A DNA stretch of 64,000 nucleotides from JACTUA01 sp964551875 (GCA_964551875.1 CAZKEV010000006.1:1-64000); one strand, 5' to 3'; positions 1-8,548 are shown, numbered from the stretch's first letter. Numbers and translations are program-made. The notes: generated by a model not told the origin, from the letters alone.

Positions 1-1725
1 AAGCAGTCCCTCTCCTGGAAGATCGCCTCACTCTACCACAAGGCCCTGGAGGAATACAGGGGGGCCGACCCTGAACAGTCCCTCACGACCTTCGACCAGG
101 TCCTCGCCCTCGACCCGTCAGACAGGGAGGCCCTGGCAGGGAAGATCGCAGCCTTCAGGGTCCTGGGGCGCCTGGACGAGGCGCAGCGCCTTCTCGAGGC
201 GGGGCTCTCCCTGGTGCCGCCCGGCCCCTCGATCCTGTACCAAGAGGGATGGCTCCGCATGGACCAGGATCGACCGGATCTCGCGAAGGAAGCCTTTGGG
301 CGGGCCGCTCTCGCGGATCCGGCCTGGCCTGACCCTGTCCTCTCGAAGGCTTTTGCCCTGGAGAGGCTCGGGAGAGGGGGGGAAGGGGAGATGCTCCTCC
401 AGGAGCTTGCGGCATCCAGGCGGGGGGTTCCAGGGCTCAGGGCCGAGCTGGGATGGTTCTCCCTGATGCTGCACCACCTGGGGAAGGCAAAGGGCATCTT
501 CCTCCAGCTCGCGAGGGCTGATGGTGATCCCGGGGGTTTCCATGGACTTGCGGCCCTCCTCCTTGCCATAGGACGTACCCGGGAGGCGGCGGTCATCATG
601 AAGAGGCTCTCCGGGGCGATGCCCCGCGATCCCCTCCTCCAGGTCAACCACGGGATGGTCCTTGCGAGGGCGGGCGGGCCCCGGGATCTCGCCGATGCCG
701 CGGTCTCTGCAAAGAGAGCCCTCTCCCTCGATCCAAGGTTCGCCCCGGCCCATACCTGCCTCGGGGTCATTGCCTTCAAACAGGGGAGGCTGGATGCGGC
801 AGAGGCCCATTTCATCGATGCGACCCGGCTCTCGGATCCGGCAGGGCACCGGAACCTGGGCCTCCTCGCCTGCTCCCGGGGCCGCTGGAAGGAGGCGGAA
901 CCCCACCTCATGCGCGCCGTCCGCCTTGACCCCCTCGATGCCCGGGCATGGGCCGGCCTCGGGGCGATTGCTCTCTGGAGCGGGAAGACAGAAGAGGCTG
1001 TCCTCCATCTCAGGCAGGCCGGCACTCTCGATCCCTGGGACACCGGCGCAGCCCGGGGGCTTGTTATCGCCCTTGCCGGGTGTGGTGACACGGGGGAAGC
1101 CGAGGAGGTGATCCGGAGATCTCTCGGGCTCACGCCGGGGACGGGGAGGTGGGTGCTCCTCCTCGACCTGGCCGCGCTCCTCATCTCCATGGGGGGGGCT
1201 GCGGGCAACCCGGTCCTCGATGAGGAGGCGCAGCAGGTGCTCGGGAAGGCCGAAGCCCTCCGCCCTGACGAACCGGCGGTCCTCTTTTACGAGGGGGTGG
1301 TCGAAAGCCGGCTCGGGAACCAGAAGAAGGCCATGGAGCGGTTCGCCTCCTCCATGGTGCGCGAAGAATACCGTACCCCTGCCAATGAGAACATCCGGCG
1401 CCTCAAGAAGCGCATCAGGTCGCGGAAGGGCATCCTGGCAGGGATCTCCTCGGCGAGATACGCCCTTGCCGCATTCTCCCTGCTCCAGCTCGCCGCCCTC
1501 TGGCTGTTCTTCGTGGTGAGGCTGGTCTCCGAGACCACCTTCGTCCTGCTCATCTCGATCTTCTCGCTGCTCTTCGCCCTCGCCACCTTAATTCCTGCCC
1601 GGAATGGAGAGCCCGGGAAGGAGATCCCCCTTGCCCTCACCATCCCCGAGAGGACCTTCGTGCCGTTACCGGAGGGGGATATGGTCTCACCCGCAGTCCG
1701 GCTCAGGACTGCCCTCCGGCCCTGA
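1..1725 (+). CDS. TPR-repeat membrane protein, 5' end outside window
   Basis: The reading frame is open from the first base, so the N-terminus lies upstream. About 574 residues are visible. They form many degenerate 34-residue tetratricopeptide repeats, with phrases such as ALDPSDREALAGKIAAF, RLDAAEAHFIDA and HLMRAVRLDPLDARAWAGLG. Such repeats usually serve as protein-binding scaffolds. Near the C-terminus (from about base 1430) two hydrophobic segments, ALAAFSLLQLAALWLFFVV and FVLLISIFSLLFALATLI, should anchor it in the membrane. A roughly 55-residue charged tail follows. A GTG inside the frame at 214 is not the start, because the repeat pattern continues upstream of it. It is convergent with the endonuclease V gene. 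The partner and process are unknown. Confidence 0.85.
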   Translation, partial: KQSLSWKIASLYHKALEEYRGADPEQSLTTFDQVLALDPSDREALAGKIAAFRVLGRLDEAQRLLEAGLSLVPPGPSILYQEGWLRMDQDRPDLAKEAFGRAALADPAWPDPVLSKAFALERLGRGGEGEMLLQELAASRRGVPGLRAELGWFSLMLHHLGKAKGIFLQLARADGDPGGFHGLAALLLAIGRTREAAVIMKRLSGAMPRDPLLQVNHGMVLARAGGPRDLADAAVSAKRALSLDPRFAPAHTCLGVIAFKQGRLDAAEAHFIDATRLSDPAGHRNLGLLACSRGRWKEAEPHLMRAVRLDPLDARAWAGLGAIALWSGKTEEAVLHLRQAGTLDPWDTGAARGLVIALAGCGDTGEAEEVIRRSLGLTPGTGRWVLLLDLAALLISMGGAAGNPVLDEEAQQVLGKAEALRPDEPAVLFYEGVVESRLGNQKKAMERFASSMVREEYRTPANENIRRLKKRIRSRKGILAGISSARYALAAFSLLQLAALWLFFVVRLVSETTFVLLISIFSLLFALATLIPARNGEPGKEIPLALTIPERTFVPLPEGDMVSPAVRLRTALRP

Positions 1726-1783
1726 TCCGGTACCGCCTCCTCGGCTCTGATCCGGTACCGCCTCCGTCGGCCCTGATCCGTAC
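1719..1783. repeat. Short tandem repeat, ~25-26 bp unit, 2.5 copies
   Basis: Units start at 1719, 1744 and 1770 and share the core CCTGATCCGGTACCGCCTCC. The third is cut after 14 bases. The first unit includes the stop codon of the TPR gene, so the array lies in the short space between two convergent genes. It could take part in transcription termination or be slippage debris. Confidence 0.7.
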
Positions 1784-1788
1784 AAACC

Positions 1789-2496
1789 TCAGGGGCTGAT
1801 GGAAAATGAGATATGGCTCAGCCGGACCTCCCGGGAGATCCGATGTGCTTCACGGACAGGCGCGGGAATCCTCGAGGTGCTGGTCGTGGCAAGGACTGCC
1901 TCGACCGCTGTCTCCAGGTCCATGGCATGGCCGGCCGAGGCATAGACGGGCCGCGACCCCGCCTTCGTCCTCACCGCCATGCCGACTATCTCGCCCCGGT
2001 CCCAGATGGGCGACGTGGTGCCGCGGGCCGGCCCGAACTCCACCGCGTCCCCGGCAAGGATCCGTTTCGCGACCCCGACCGTCGGGATCTTCAGGAGAAA
2101 GCCCACGTGGCTTGCGATCCCTGCCCTTCTTGGGTGGGCCCGCCCATGCCCGTCCACGAGGAGGAGATCCGGCTGCCGGGAGAGGGCTCCGACGGCCGAG
2201 ATGATGGCCGGCCCCTCCCGGAAGGCAAAGAACCCCGGCACATAGGGAAAGGGAACCTCCCTGGACACCCAGCACCGTTCCACCACGTTGAGGTCCGGGA
2301 GGCCGAGGACCGCAACGGCCGCATGGACGGTCCTCCCGTCAGGGGAATACGAGGCATCGGCTCCCGCGATGCACCTCATCCCGTCCATGGATACCGGTGG
2401 TGTGGCCTCCACCTCCCGGGCGACAGCATCCTGGATGGCCCTCGCCTCGTCGAGGCTTGAAGGGATCTTCAGCAGGGTGCGGGAGGAATCGGCCAT
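1789..2496 (-). CDS. nfi: Endonuclease V
   Basis: 235 residues. Endonuclease V cuts DNA (and in some lineages RNA) one nucleotide 3' of deoxyinosine or other deaminated bases. Visible landmarks are ADASY (D47), the family signature PYVPGFFAFREG (E94) and LLVDGHGRAHPRRAG (D115), giving the D/E/D metal-binding triad, then the substrate-pocket region HVGFLLKIPTVGVAKR. The ATG at 2496 (MADSSR) is chosen. The frame stays open for 35 more codons upstream, but that stretch overlaps hisD and looks non-coding. The start is one base after the hisD stop, so the two are probably co-transcribed, although no functional link is known. Confidence 0.93.
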   Translation of the reverse strand: MADSSRTLLKIPSSLDEARAIQDAVAREVEATPPVSMDGMRCIAGADASYSPDGRTVHAAVAVLGLPDLNVVERCWVSREVPFPYVPGFFAFREGPAIISAVGALSRQPDLLLVDGHGRAHPRRAGIASHVGFLLKIPTVGVAKRILAGDAVEFGPARGTTSPIWDRGEIVGMAVRTKAGSRPVYASAGHAMDLETAVEAVLATTSTSRIPAPVREAHRISREVRLSHISFSISP

Positions 2497-2497
2497 C

Positions 2498-3745
2498 TCA
2501 CCGGCTCTTCTCCCGCCGGACCCGGACCGAGGCCGCGTGGGCCGAGAGGCCCTCGGCCCGGGCGATGGTCTCGACCACGTCGCCGATGGCTTCCAGCCCA
2601 TTTCTGTCGATAATCTCCACTGACGAGGTCTTGCAGAAGTGCCGGACGTCCAGCCCCGAGTACAGCTTCGCGTACCCTGCCGTCGGGAGGACGTGGTTCG
2701 TCCCCACCGCGTAATCCCCGCAGGCTACCGCCGAGTACTTCCCGACAAAGATTGCGCCGGCGTGCCGCACGCGGGAGAGGACAGGGAGGGGATCGGCCAC
2801 CTGGATGGAGAGGTGCTCGGGGGCGATCTCATCGGAGGCGGCTACGGCCTCGTCCATGTCCTTCACGAGGACATACCCGCAGTTCTCGAGCGCCTCCTTG
2901 AGGATCTCGCGGCGCGGCTCCTTCTCCGCAAGCTTCGCTACCTGCTTCCCCACCTTCTCCGCGAGGGCTGCATCAGGGGTGATGAGTACACAGGCGGCGC
3001 GGGGGTCGTGCTCGGCCTGGGCGAGGATGTCATAGGCAAGGATCCGGGGATCGGCGGTCCCGTCCGCGATAATCGCGATCTCGCTCGGGCCCGCGGGAAA
3101 GTCGATCTCCACCTCCTCGCGGAGGAGCACCTTGGCCATGGTGACAAAGACGTTTCCCGGCCCGACGATCTTCTGCACCCGCGGGATCGTCTCCGTCCCG
3201 AGGGCCATGGCCGCGATGGCCTGGGCGCCGCCCGAGCGGTAGATCTCCGTAACCCCCGCGATATCGAGGGCCACGAGGGTCAGGGGGCTGATGGGCGGCG
3301 GGGAGCAGGCGCAGATCTCCCGCACCCCGGCCACGAGGGCCGGGACAGCGCACATCAGGGCCGAGGACGGATACGCTGCGCGTCCGCCGGGCACGTATAT
3401 CCCTACCCGGTCGAGGGCCGTGGTCTTCATCCCCAGGATGATCCCCTCCTCCACCTCCTGGAGCCAGAGATCCCTCGGGCGCTGGAGCTCGTGGAACCGG
3501 GTGATCCGCGCCTCTGCCTCGATGAGGCTCTCCACCACCTCTACGTCGACCTCCCCGTAGGCGGCCTCCCGCTCCTCGTCAGATACCGCGATTTCTTCCA
3601 GCTTGTAGTGCCGGGAGAGGGCACGCAGTGCCGCATCGCCCTCTGCGCGGACCCTCCCGATGATCTCCTGGACCTGCGCCCGCACATCCTCCATGCTCTG
3701 CTGCCGGGATGCGACCCACTCCCCAATATCCAGCGCCTTCCACAT
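2498..3745 (-). CDS. hisD: Histidinol dehydrogenase
   Basis: 415 residues. HisD oxidises L-histidinol to L-histidine in two NAD-dependent steps at the end of histidine biosynthesis. Visible family motifs are VGIYVPGGRAAYPSS, GGAQAIAAMALGTETIP, KIVGPGNVFVTMAK, EIDFPAGPSEIAIIAD, ILAQAEHDP and SDEIAPEHLSIQ, and near the end the DYAVGTNHVLPTAG segment. The ATG at 3745 (MWKALDIGEW) is preferred over an in-frame codon 40 codons upstream, because the family homology starts here. An AT-rich TCTTAAACC lies about 28 nt upstream, so the transcript may have a very short leader. No other his gene is in the window. Confidence 0.95.
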   Translation of the reverse strand: MWKALDIGEWVASRQQSMEDVRAQVQEIIGRVRAEGDAALRALSRHYKLEEIAVSDEEREAAYGEVDVEVVESLIEAEARITRFHELQRPRDLWLQEVEEGIILGMKTTALDRVGIYVPGGRAAYPSSALMCAVPALVAGVREICACSPPPISPLTLVALDIAGVTEIYRSGGAQAIAAMALGTETIPRVQKIVGPGNVFVTMAKVLLREEVEIDFPAGPSEIAIIADGTADPRILAYDILAQAEHDPRAACVLITPDAALAEKVGKQVAKLAEKEPRREILKEALENCGYVLVKDMDEAVAASDEIAPEHLSIQVADPLPVLSRVRHAGAIFVGKYSAVACGDYAVGTNHVLPTAGYAKLYSGLDVRHFCKTSSVEIIDRNGLEAIGDVVETIARAEGLSAHAASVRVRREKSR

Positions 3746-3879
3746 ATGCCTAAAATCGGCTGCGAAACGGTTTAAGATTTCCCGGGCCGGAAAAAAAGAG
3801 AGACCGGGAGACGAGATGCAGGGAGGTTCCAAAGGTGCGATAGGAACCCATTTGCACCCGGGCAAAGAATTGCTACGTG

Positions 3880-4119
3880 CTATATACCCGTCTGGACCGG
3901 GACACCTGTCTCGGCTGCCACCATCTCTCTCAGTATGGGGTGGAGCTCCGGTGACCTGAGCAGGGCTACAAGAGCACCCATGGCATCCCTGTTCCCTTCC
4001 TGCGCAAGTGATCCTAACAGCTCGATCGCCACCTTCTGGTCATTGCTGATCAGCATCTTGCCCGAATTTCGGGCAAGGATATACAGGGTAAGAACCTGCT
4101 TGTCCTGGAAGATGACCAA
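3880..4119 (-). CDS. Small conserved-looking protein, function unknown
   Basis: 79 residues, mostly helical and acidic/hydrophobic, with the internal phrase KVAIELLGSLAQEGNRDAMG, which resembles a single HEAT/armadillo-like helical pair. No family is recognised with confidence. The start is the TTG at 4119, because GGTGAT lies 5 nt upstream in an AT-rich region with a clear TATA box. An ATG further in (MLISNDQK) is the alternative. It stands 134 nt ahead of hisD on the same strand. Confidence 0.6.
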   Translation of the reverse strand: MVIFQDKQVLTLYILARNSGKMLISNDQKVAIELLGSLAQEGNRDAMGALVALLRSPELHPILREMVAAETGVPVQTGI

Positions 4120-4150
4120 CCTATCACCCCGAGGAAGTTATGTATTATTA

Positions 4151-4160
4151 TTTTATAAAA
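4151..4160 (-). promoter_or_regulatory. TATA box for the small gene at 4119
   Basis: On the minus strand the sequence TTTTATAAAA lies about 31 nt ahead of the TTG start and about 25 nt ahead of the position expected for transcription start. The surrounding 4139-4185 is very AT-rich compared with the genome background. It matches the archaeal TATA consensus. Confidence 0.55.
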
Positions 4161-4206
4161 CAAAAAGTTTATTAAATCAATTGAACTGATCAGGGACACC
4201 ACTCTT

Positions 4207-5028
4207 TCATCCGGCGCGGATGATGGTCCCGATCTTCTCGCCGCGGATGGCTCTCCCGATGTTCCCGGGAACATGGCAGTTCACGATACGGATCTCCCGG
4301 ATATTTACTGCATTTTTAAGTAGTTCCACGGTCATCCGCTCGATCACCATGTCCTCCATCTCCATCGCCATCAGCTCTTCCGCGGTGATCTCGGGGATGA
4401 ACTCGGCTCCCGTGTTCTTCCTTGGATCCTCGGTGTAGAGGCCGTCCACGTTCTTGCCGATGATGCAGGACCTGGCCCCCAGGACCTCTGCCATCAGAAA
4501 GGCCCCTGTGTCTGTGCGGTGCGGGGGGATCGACCCCACCCTTGGCGGGTGCTCGTAGAGGCCATAGGGTGGCGTCCCGTGCACCACGGGCAGGATCCCC
4601 AGTTTCAGCATGGATGGGAGATTCAGTAGATCGCCGGTATGGATCCGGACACCGTTGTACTTCGAGAGGAGGATGGAGACCATGATCGCGTTCTGCTCGC
4701 TGATCTTTGACGAGAGCTCGGCGAGGACCCCGGTGGGCATCCCCAGGTCGATGCCGATCTCCATCAGGTGCCGCACCCGGCCGCCTCCCCCGGTTACGAC
4801 CAGGATCTGATGATCCCGCGAGAGTTCCCCGATCTCCTCGAGGAGCGGGATCATCACGCTCTTCCCGTAGTCCACCGCCGCGTGGCCCCCGATCTTCACC
4901 ACATTCAGGTCCGGCAGGAGGCGGAGGGTCTCGGTCCTTGCCGTCTTCTTCATGAGTCCCTTGCGCACGAGCGTCTCTCCTTCGAGCCCGCTCCTGATCC
5001 CGAAACGCTCGCTGTCTTTCCTCGCCAT
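4207..5028 (-). CDS. Molybdenum storage protein (MoSto)-like, amino-acid-kinase fold
   Basis: 273 residues. The whole length follows the MosA/MosB pattern as remembered from Azotobacter: LLPDLNVVKIGG, TGGGGRVRHLMEIGIDLGMP, GVLAELSSKISEQNA, SIPPHRTDTGAFLMAEVLGA, NVDGLYTEDP, and a C-terminal VNCHVPGNIGRAIRGEKIGTIIRAG. MoSto binds ATP and stores molybdate or tungstate as polyoxometalate clusters in a cytosolic hexamer. General pipelines often call these uridylate kinases, but the PPHR-TDTGAF segment is MoSto-like. It stands next to tungstate uptake genes and a molbindin, which supports a Mo/W role. No Shine-Dalgarno is seen at the ATG and TTTTTAATA lies about 30 nt upstream, so the mRNA may be leaderless. 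Actual metal storage is inferred. Confidence 0.8.
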   Translation of the reverse strand: MARKDSERFGIRSGLEGETLVRKGLMKKTARTETLRLLPDLNVVKIGGHAAVDYGKSVMIPLLEEIGELSRDHQILVVTGGGGRVRHLMEIGIDLGMPTGVLAELSSKISEQNAIMVSILLSKYNGVRIHTGDLLNLPSMLKLGILPVVHGTPPYGLYEHPPRVGSIPPHRTDTGAFLMAEVLGARSCIIGKNVDGLYTEDPRKNTGAEFIPEITAEELMAMEMEDMVIERMTVELLKNAVNIREIRIVNCHVPGNIGRAIRGEKIGTIIRAG

Positions 5029-5050
5029 GGTGGATCAATAAGATGGAATA

Positions 5051-5091
5051 ACTATTAAAAAGAGGCAACTACAAGGGATATACCATATCCC
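5051..5091. promoter_or_regulatory. Bidirectional promoter with a 17-bp perfect palindrome
   Basis: Between the divergent MoSto-like gene and the 68-residue gene, CTATTAAAAAGAG (5051-5063) can serve as a TATA element on both strands. Just downstream for the plus strand, 5075-5091 reads GGGATAT-ACC-ATATCCC, a 7-bp perfect inverted repeat with a 3-bp spacer. It lies where transcription should start, ahead of GGTGAGG, so it is a good operator candidate. No regulator gene is in the window. Confidence 0.5.
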
Positions 5092-5104
5092 CTGGTGAGG
5101 TACC

Positions 5105-5311
5105 ATGAAGATCTACGTGCGCGAGCGACAGAAGGTAGGCGAGGGGGTCCGGCAGCCGATGTTCCGGATCCTCGCGGTCACGGGTGGCCAGATACAGATC
5201 GAGGGCACCCATTTCCGGAAGTTCGAGATCGAACGGATTGCAAAAGACATCGATGCCGAGGTTGTCTACCTCGAACCGGAGAAAGAAGGGGAGAAGAAGA
5301 AGAGGCGCTGA
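5105..5311 (+). CDS. Small basic protein, function unknown
   Basis: 68 residues, opening MKIYVRERQKVGEG and ending in the charged tail EPEKEGEKKKRR. The middle (FRILAVTGGQIQIEGTHFRKFEIERIA) looks like a small beta-sheet domain. The ATG has GGTGAGG 4 nt upstream. Not recognised as a named family. It is divergent from the MoSto-like gene and shares its promoter region, so co-regulation with Mo/W genes is possible but unproven. A T6 run 30 nt after the stop should end transcription. Confidence 0.65.
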   Translation: MKIYVRERQKVGEGVRQPMFRILAVTGGQIQIEGTHFRKFEIERIAKDIDAEVVYLEPEKEGEKKKRR

Positions 5312-5335
5312 TCAGCCTCGCCGATTCACAATCTT

Positions 5336-5347
5336 CCTTCTTTTTTA
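5336..5347 (+). terminator. T-rich terminator
   Basis: CTTCTTTTTTAA follows the small gene, and a second T6 lies at 5375-5380. Oligo-T runs without a required hairpin are the usual archaeal termination signal. Confidence 0.5.
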
Positions 5348-5392
5348 AAACCCCGTGGTTCTTGTTTTTTATTGTTCCTTGAAAAGAGGAAA

Positions 5393-6388
5393 TTAGATCG
5401 GGGAGACACTCCCCGAACAGGTACAGTTGAAGGGGGCCACCGTGCATACATCGGGAGTGAGGGGCGTGAAGAGGCTCTTCCCGTACTTTTCTACCCCGTA
5501 ATCACCGACGAACTGCTTGCCCTCGTCGGAGATGAGCCAGTTGATGAACCGGTCGGCCTGGACGATGTTCACGTTCGAGTTCACTGAACTATTCACGGCG
5601 ATGGCGCTGTACCGGTTCAGGAGGGATACCTTCTGGGTGATGAGGGGGACCAGGTTGAGCTGGCTCTTGAAGGCAAGGAATGTCCCTTCATCGGTCATGG
5701 TATATGCCCCCTTCTGGCCGGCGACGGTCAGGGTCTCCCCCATGCCCTTTCCGAGCGAGAGGTACCAGGCCCCCGAGGTTGCGACATCCTTCGTATAGTT
5801 GAAGCCGGCGCCCTTCCAGATGTTCTGCTCAGCGGTGTGGGTGCCTGACTGGTCACCCCGTGAGGCAAAGAAGACGCCGGGGGTGTTGTTCAGCCCGAGC
5901 ATCCGGATCTTCTTGAAGGCCTCTTCGGGGGTGGTGTTTGTGATGCCTGCCGGATTGCTCGGAGGACCGACTATCATATAATAGTTGTATGCAAAGCAGC
6001 GCCGGTTGAGGCCCAAGCCCTTGTCGATGAATGCCTTCTCCTGCGAGGGTGAGTGGACGAGGAGGAGGTCGCAGTCTCCCCGTGTCGCGACCTGGATGGC
6101 GATACCGGTCCCCTGCGAGGTGATCTTGAGGTTTATATCCGTCTGGTTCTCGTATAAGTCCTGGACCGCATTGAGGAGACCGGTGTCATAGAGGCTCGTC
6201 GTGGTGGCGATGAGGAGGGTATTCGGCGAATGGACCACGGGAGTCGGTGTTGCTGCGACCGTGGTCGTGACTGCGGTTGGAGTGACCGGAGTGGTCCCGG
6301 GCTGGGAGGTGCACCCGGCAATGAGGATCCCCATCAGGATCACGAGGGCGAGCATGCATCCCATGCATGCCTTTCTGGAGGTGTGCAT
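5393..6388 (-). CDS. tupA: Tungstate ABC transporter, substrate-binding lipoprotein TupA
   Basis: 331 residues. The N-terminus has a hydrophobic signal with lipobox LIAGC (Cys about 26), then a Thr/Pro-rich linker, so the protein is lipid-anchored outside the membrane. The mature part opens with ATTTSLYDTGLL, the TupA signature that forms part of the tungstate pocket, and continues with DCDLLLVHSPSQEKAFI, YNYYMIVGP and SRGDQSGTH, all typical of TupA. TupA binds tungstate very selectively over molybdate. The gene is divergent from tupB and tupC, separated by 98 bp. A second ATG eight codons in is an alternative start. Confidence 0.92.
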   Translation of the reverse strand: MHTSRKACMGCMLALVILMGILIAGCTSQPGTTPVTPTAVTTTVAATPTPVVHSPNTLLIATTTSLYDTGLLNAVQDLYENQTDINLKITSQGTGIAIQVATRGDCDLLLVHSPSQEKAFIDKGLGLNRRCFAYNYYMIVGPPSNPAGITNTTPEEAFKKIRMLGLNNTPGVFFASRGDQSGTHTAEQNIWKGAGFNYTKDVATSGAWYLSLGKGMGETLTVAGQKGAYTMTDEGTFLAFKSQLNLVPLITQKVSLLNRYSAIAVNSSVNSNVNIVQADRFINWLISDEGKQFVGDYGVEKYGKSLFTPLTPDVCTVAPFNCTCSGSVSPI

Positions 6389-6486
6389 GTGGCAGATTAA
6401 GGATAATAGAGTTATTTAATTTTTGTCATTTGTTAGTCGTTACGCCATCATTCGAAACCGAGATATAGGGTGGAGGGGCTTGATCG
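6389..6486. promoter_or_regulatory. Divergent tupA / tupBC promoter region
   Basis: 98 bp between the two start codons. The stretch 6400-6430 (TAATAGAGTTATTTAATTTTTG) is AT-rich and offers TATA-like elements on both strands. The GATATAGGGTGG at 6460-6471 resembles half of the GGGATAT palindrome at 5075, but the second half is missing, so common regulation is only a possibility. Confidence 0.4.
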
Positions 6487-7218
6487 ATGGGTGATGAGAA
6501 AATGGCAAATGAGATTATCGACGGGTTCATCCAGGCGATCCAGCTCATCGTCACCATGGACCCTGAAGTGGTGAAGATCACCATCCTCTCCCTGGAGATC
6601 TCCCTCACCGCCACCCTGTTCTCCGCGTGTATCGCAATTCCCATTGGTGCATTCCTGTACTACCGTGATTTCTTTGGAAAACGGGCAGTGATCAACATCA
6701 TCCAGACGCTCTATGCGCTGCCGACTGTGATCGCCGGTCTGGTCCTCTTTCTCGTCATCTCCCACCAGGGTCCGCTGGGTTTTTTAAGCCTCCTCTATAC
6801 AGCCCCCGGCATGGTTATTGCCCAGATGATCCTTGTCCTTCCCCTTATCACGGGGCTCACCTTCTCGGCCCTGAGCGGGATCGATCCGGAGATGCGGCAG
6901 ACCGTTACATCCTTGGGAGCAACCACTATGCAGTCGGTGAGAACCCTGATCCTCGAGGCGAGGTTCGGGATCCTAGCCGCTGTAATCCTGGGTTTCGGGC
7001 GGGCGATCTCGGAGGTGGGTGCCGCCATGATCATCGGGGGGAATATCCGCGGGTACACCCGGGTCCTGACAACCGCGATCTCCCTCCAGACATCCGTCGG
7101 GGATTTTGCATTCGCCATCGCCCTCGGGGTCATCCTCCTCGGAGTCGCCATCGTGGTCAACATCGGCCTGAACCTCATCCAGTCGGATTCGGCGTGGAAG
7201 AGCGCATTTACATCCTGA
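6487..7218 (+). CDS. tupB: Tungstate ABC transporter permease TupB
   Basis: 243 residues with about five or six membrane helices. The ABC-permease coupling (EAA) loop is visible in the stretch ATTMQSVRTLILEARFGILAAVILGFGRAISEVGAAMIIGGN, which is typical of the TupB/ModB/CysT group. It forms the tungstate channel with TupC. Two starts are possible: ATG 6487 (GGAGGGG 10 nt upstream) or ATG 6502, with GGTGATGAGAAA directly ahead. The second has the better ribosome site spacing. tupC follows after 19 bp. Confidence 0.9.
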   Translation: MGDEKMANEIIDGFIQAIQLIVTMDPEVVKITILSLEISLTATLFSACIAIPIGAFLYYRDFFGKRAVINIIQTLYALPTVIAGLVLFLVISHQGPLGFLSLLYTAPGMVIAQMILVLPLITGLTFSALSGIDPEMRQTVTSLGATTMQSVRTLILEARFGILAAVILGFGRAISEVGAAMIIGGNIRGYTRVLTTAISLQTSVGDFAFAIALGVILLGVAIVVNIGLNLIQSDSAWKSAFTS

Positions 7219-7237
7219 GTTCCGGTGAGGTACGAGC

Positions 7238-8311
7238 GTGATCGAGGCAGGGAGTCTCGCGAAATGGTATGGGGAGAAGGAGATCCTCAGGGACATTACC
7301 TTCTCCATTCCCGACGGGGAGATCTTCGGTCTCATCGGCCCGAGCGGCTCCGGGAAGAGTACCCTCCTCCGGCTGCTTGATCTCATCGAGATGCCGACAG
7401 AAGGGACCCTCTCGGTCTTTGGCGAGGACGCCCTCTCCCCGGATGCCCGTTTCCATCTCCGCCGCAGGATGGCGATGCTCTCCCAGAAACCCATCATCTT
7501 CAACCGGACCGTGTACGAGAATATCGCCATCGGCATGAAGTACCGCGGGGAGAGGGAGGCGACCATCGGGAGAAGGGTAAAGGAAGCCCTTCGCGAGATC
7601 GGTCTATCGGATTACTCCAGGCGGTCCGCACGGACGCTTTCGGGGGGAGAAGCCCAGCGGGTCGCGCTTGCCCGTGCCATCGTCACCGATCCCGAGGTCC
7701 TCTTTCTCGATGAACCCACAGCAAACCTGGATCCCCCTTCGGCTGAGAAGATTGAAGAGATCATCATGCACCTGAACCGTGAAACAGGAATGACCATCTT
7801 CGTCAGCACCCATGATATGCTCCAGGGGCAGCGTCTTGCGGGGAGGATGGGAGTCATGATGGAGGGAAGGCTTCCGCAGATCGGAACCACCATGGAGATC
7901 TTCCACAGGCCGGCCACGAAGAACATCGCGCGGTTCGTGCAGGTGGATAATATTTTTCCTGGCACGGTCACGGCGAGCCAGAACGGAGAAGCTTCCATCG
8001 AGGTCTCAGGAATGATCTTCAGGGCGATCTCCCCCGTTCAGCCAGGGAAGGGCGCAAGTATCCTCTTCCGGGCAGAGGATGTAACCATTGGTATTGTCGA
8101 GGGTCCGAAGACCAGCGCGCGGAATGTCTTTCCAGGCAGGATTAAACGCATGATACCCTCGGGACCGTTTGTTCATGTGATCATCGACTGCGGTATCGAC
8201 ATAACGGCACTCGTAACCATCAGATCTGCAGAAGATCTGGCCCTTGTCATCGGGAAAGAGGTCTGGATATCGGTGAAGGCAACCGCGATCCACGTGCTCC
8301 CCGAAAGATAA
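7238..8311 (+). CDS. tupC: Tungstate ABC transporter ATPase TupC with Mop-like C-terminal domain
   Basis: 357 residues. Walker A GPSGSGKST (about residue 37), signature LSGGEAQRVALARA, Walker B VLFLDEPTANLD and the switch His in STHD are all present, so it should hydrolyse ATP for TupB. The last ~65 residues (SARNVFPGRIKRMIPSG and onward) form a Mop/TOBE-like oxyanion-binding domain related to the free Mop protein at 10083. It could sense cytosolic tungstate and trans-inhibit transport, as in ModC-type transporters. Start: GTG 7238 with GGTGAGG 7 nt upstream. Confidence 0.92.
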   Translation: MIEAGSLAKWYGEKEILRDITFSIPDGEIFGLIGPSGSGKSTLLRLLDLIEMPTEGTLSVFGEDALSPDARFHLRRRMAMLSQKPIIFNRTVYENIAIGMKYRGEREATIGRRVKEALREIGLSDYSRRSARTLSGGEAQRVALARAIVTDPEVLFLDEPTANLDPPSAEKIEEIIMHLNRETGMTIFVSTHDMLQGQRLAGRMGVMMEGRLPQIGTTMEIFHRPATKNIARFVQVDNIFPGTVTASQNGEASIEVSGMIFRAISPVQPGKGASILFRAEDVTIGIVEGPKTSARNVFPGRIKRMIPSGPFVHVIIDCGIDITALVTIRSAEDLALVIGKEVWISVKATAIHVLPER

Positions 8312-8410
8312 ATGAAGGTCAGGATCGGGAAAGGACCCGAACCAGGTATATGAATCCGGCTTATCCTTCCCAAGGAGAAGGAATCGGCATGATCCCGGCC
8401 GTGATCTCAT

Positions 8411-8427
8411 AGGGCAATCGATGCCCT
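8411..8427. promoter_or_regulatory. Inverted repeat in the tupC-MBL intergenic region
   Basis: AGGGCA-ATCGA-TGCCCT, a 6-bp perfect inverted repeat. It lies in the 237-bp space after tupC and ahead of the MBL gene, followed by a T-rich stretch (CTTCTTTATCTTC), so it may help to terminate tupC or act as an operator. Nothing else stands out in 8312-8548. Confidence 0.35.
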
Positions 8428-8548
8428 TCGATGGAATACACTTCTTTATCTTCACCGGTATCCAACCTTTTCCATCGGACTGACCGCCGGTGGTACGGTT
8501 AGTGAAATGGACGGTATCCTGGATTACCCCTTAATTGGGGGAGCCTGA

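Noticed and set aside
4207..5028. Uridylate kinase or acetylglutamate kinase
   Set aside because: The amino-acid-kinase fold is shared, but the PPHR-TDTGAF and RGExxGTxIR segments and the N-terminal RLLP-VVKIGG are MoSto-like, and the neighbours handle Mo/W.
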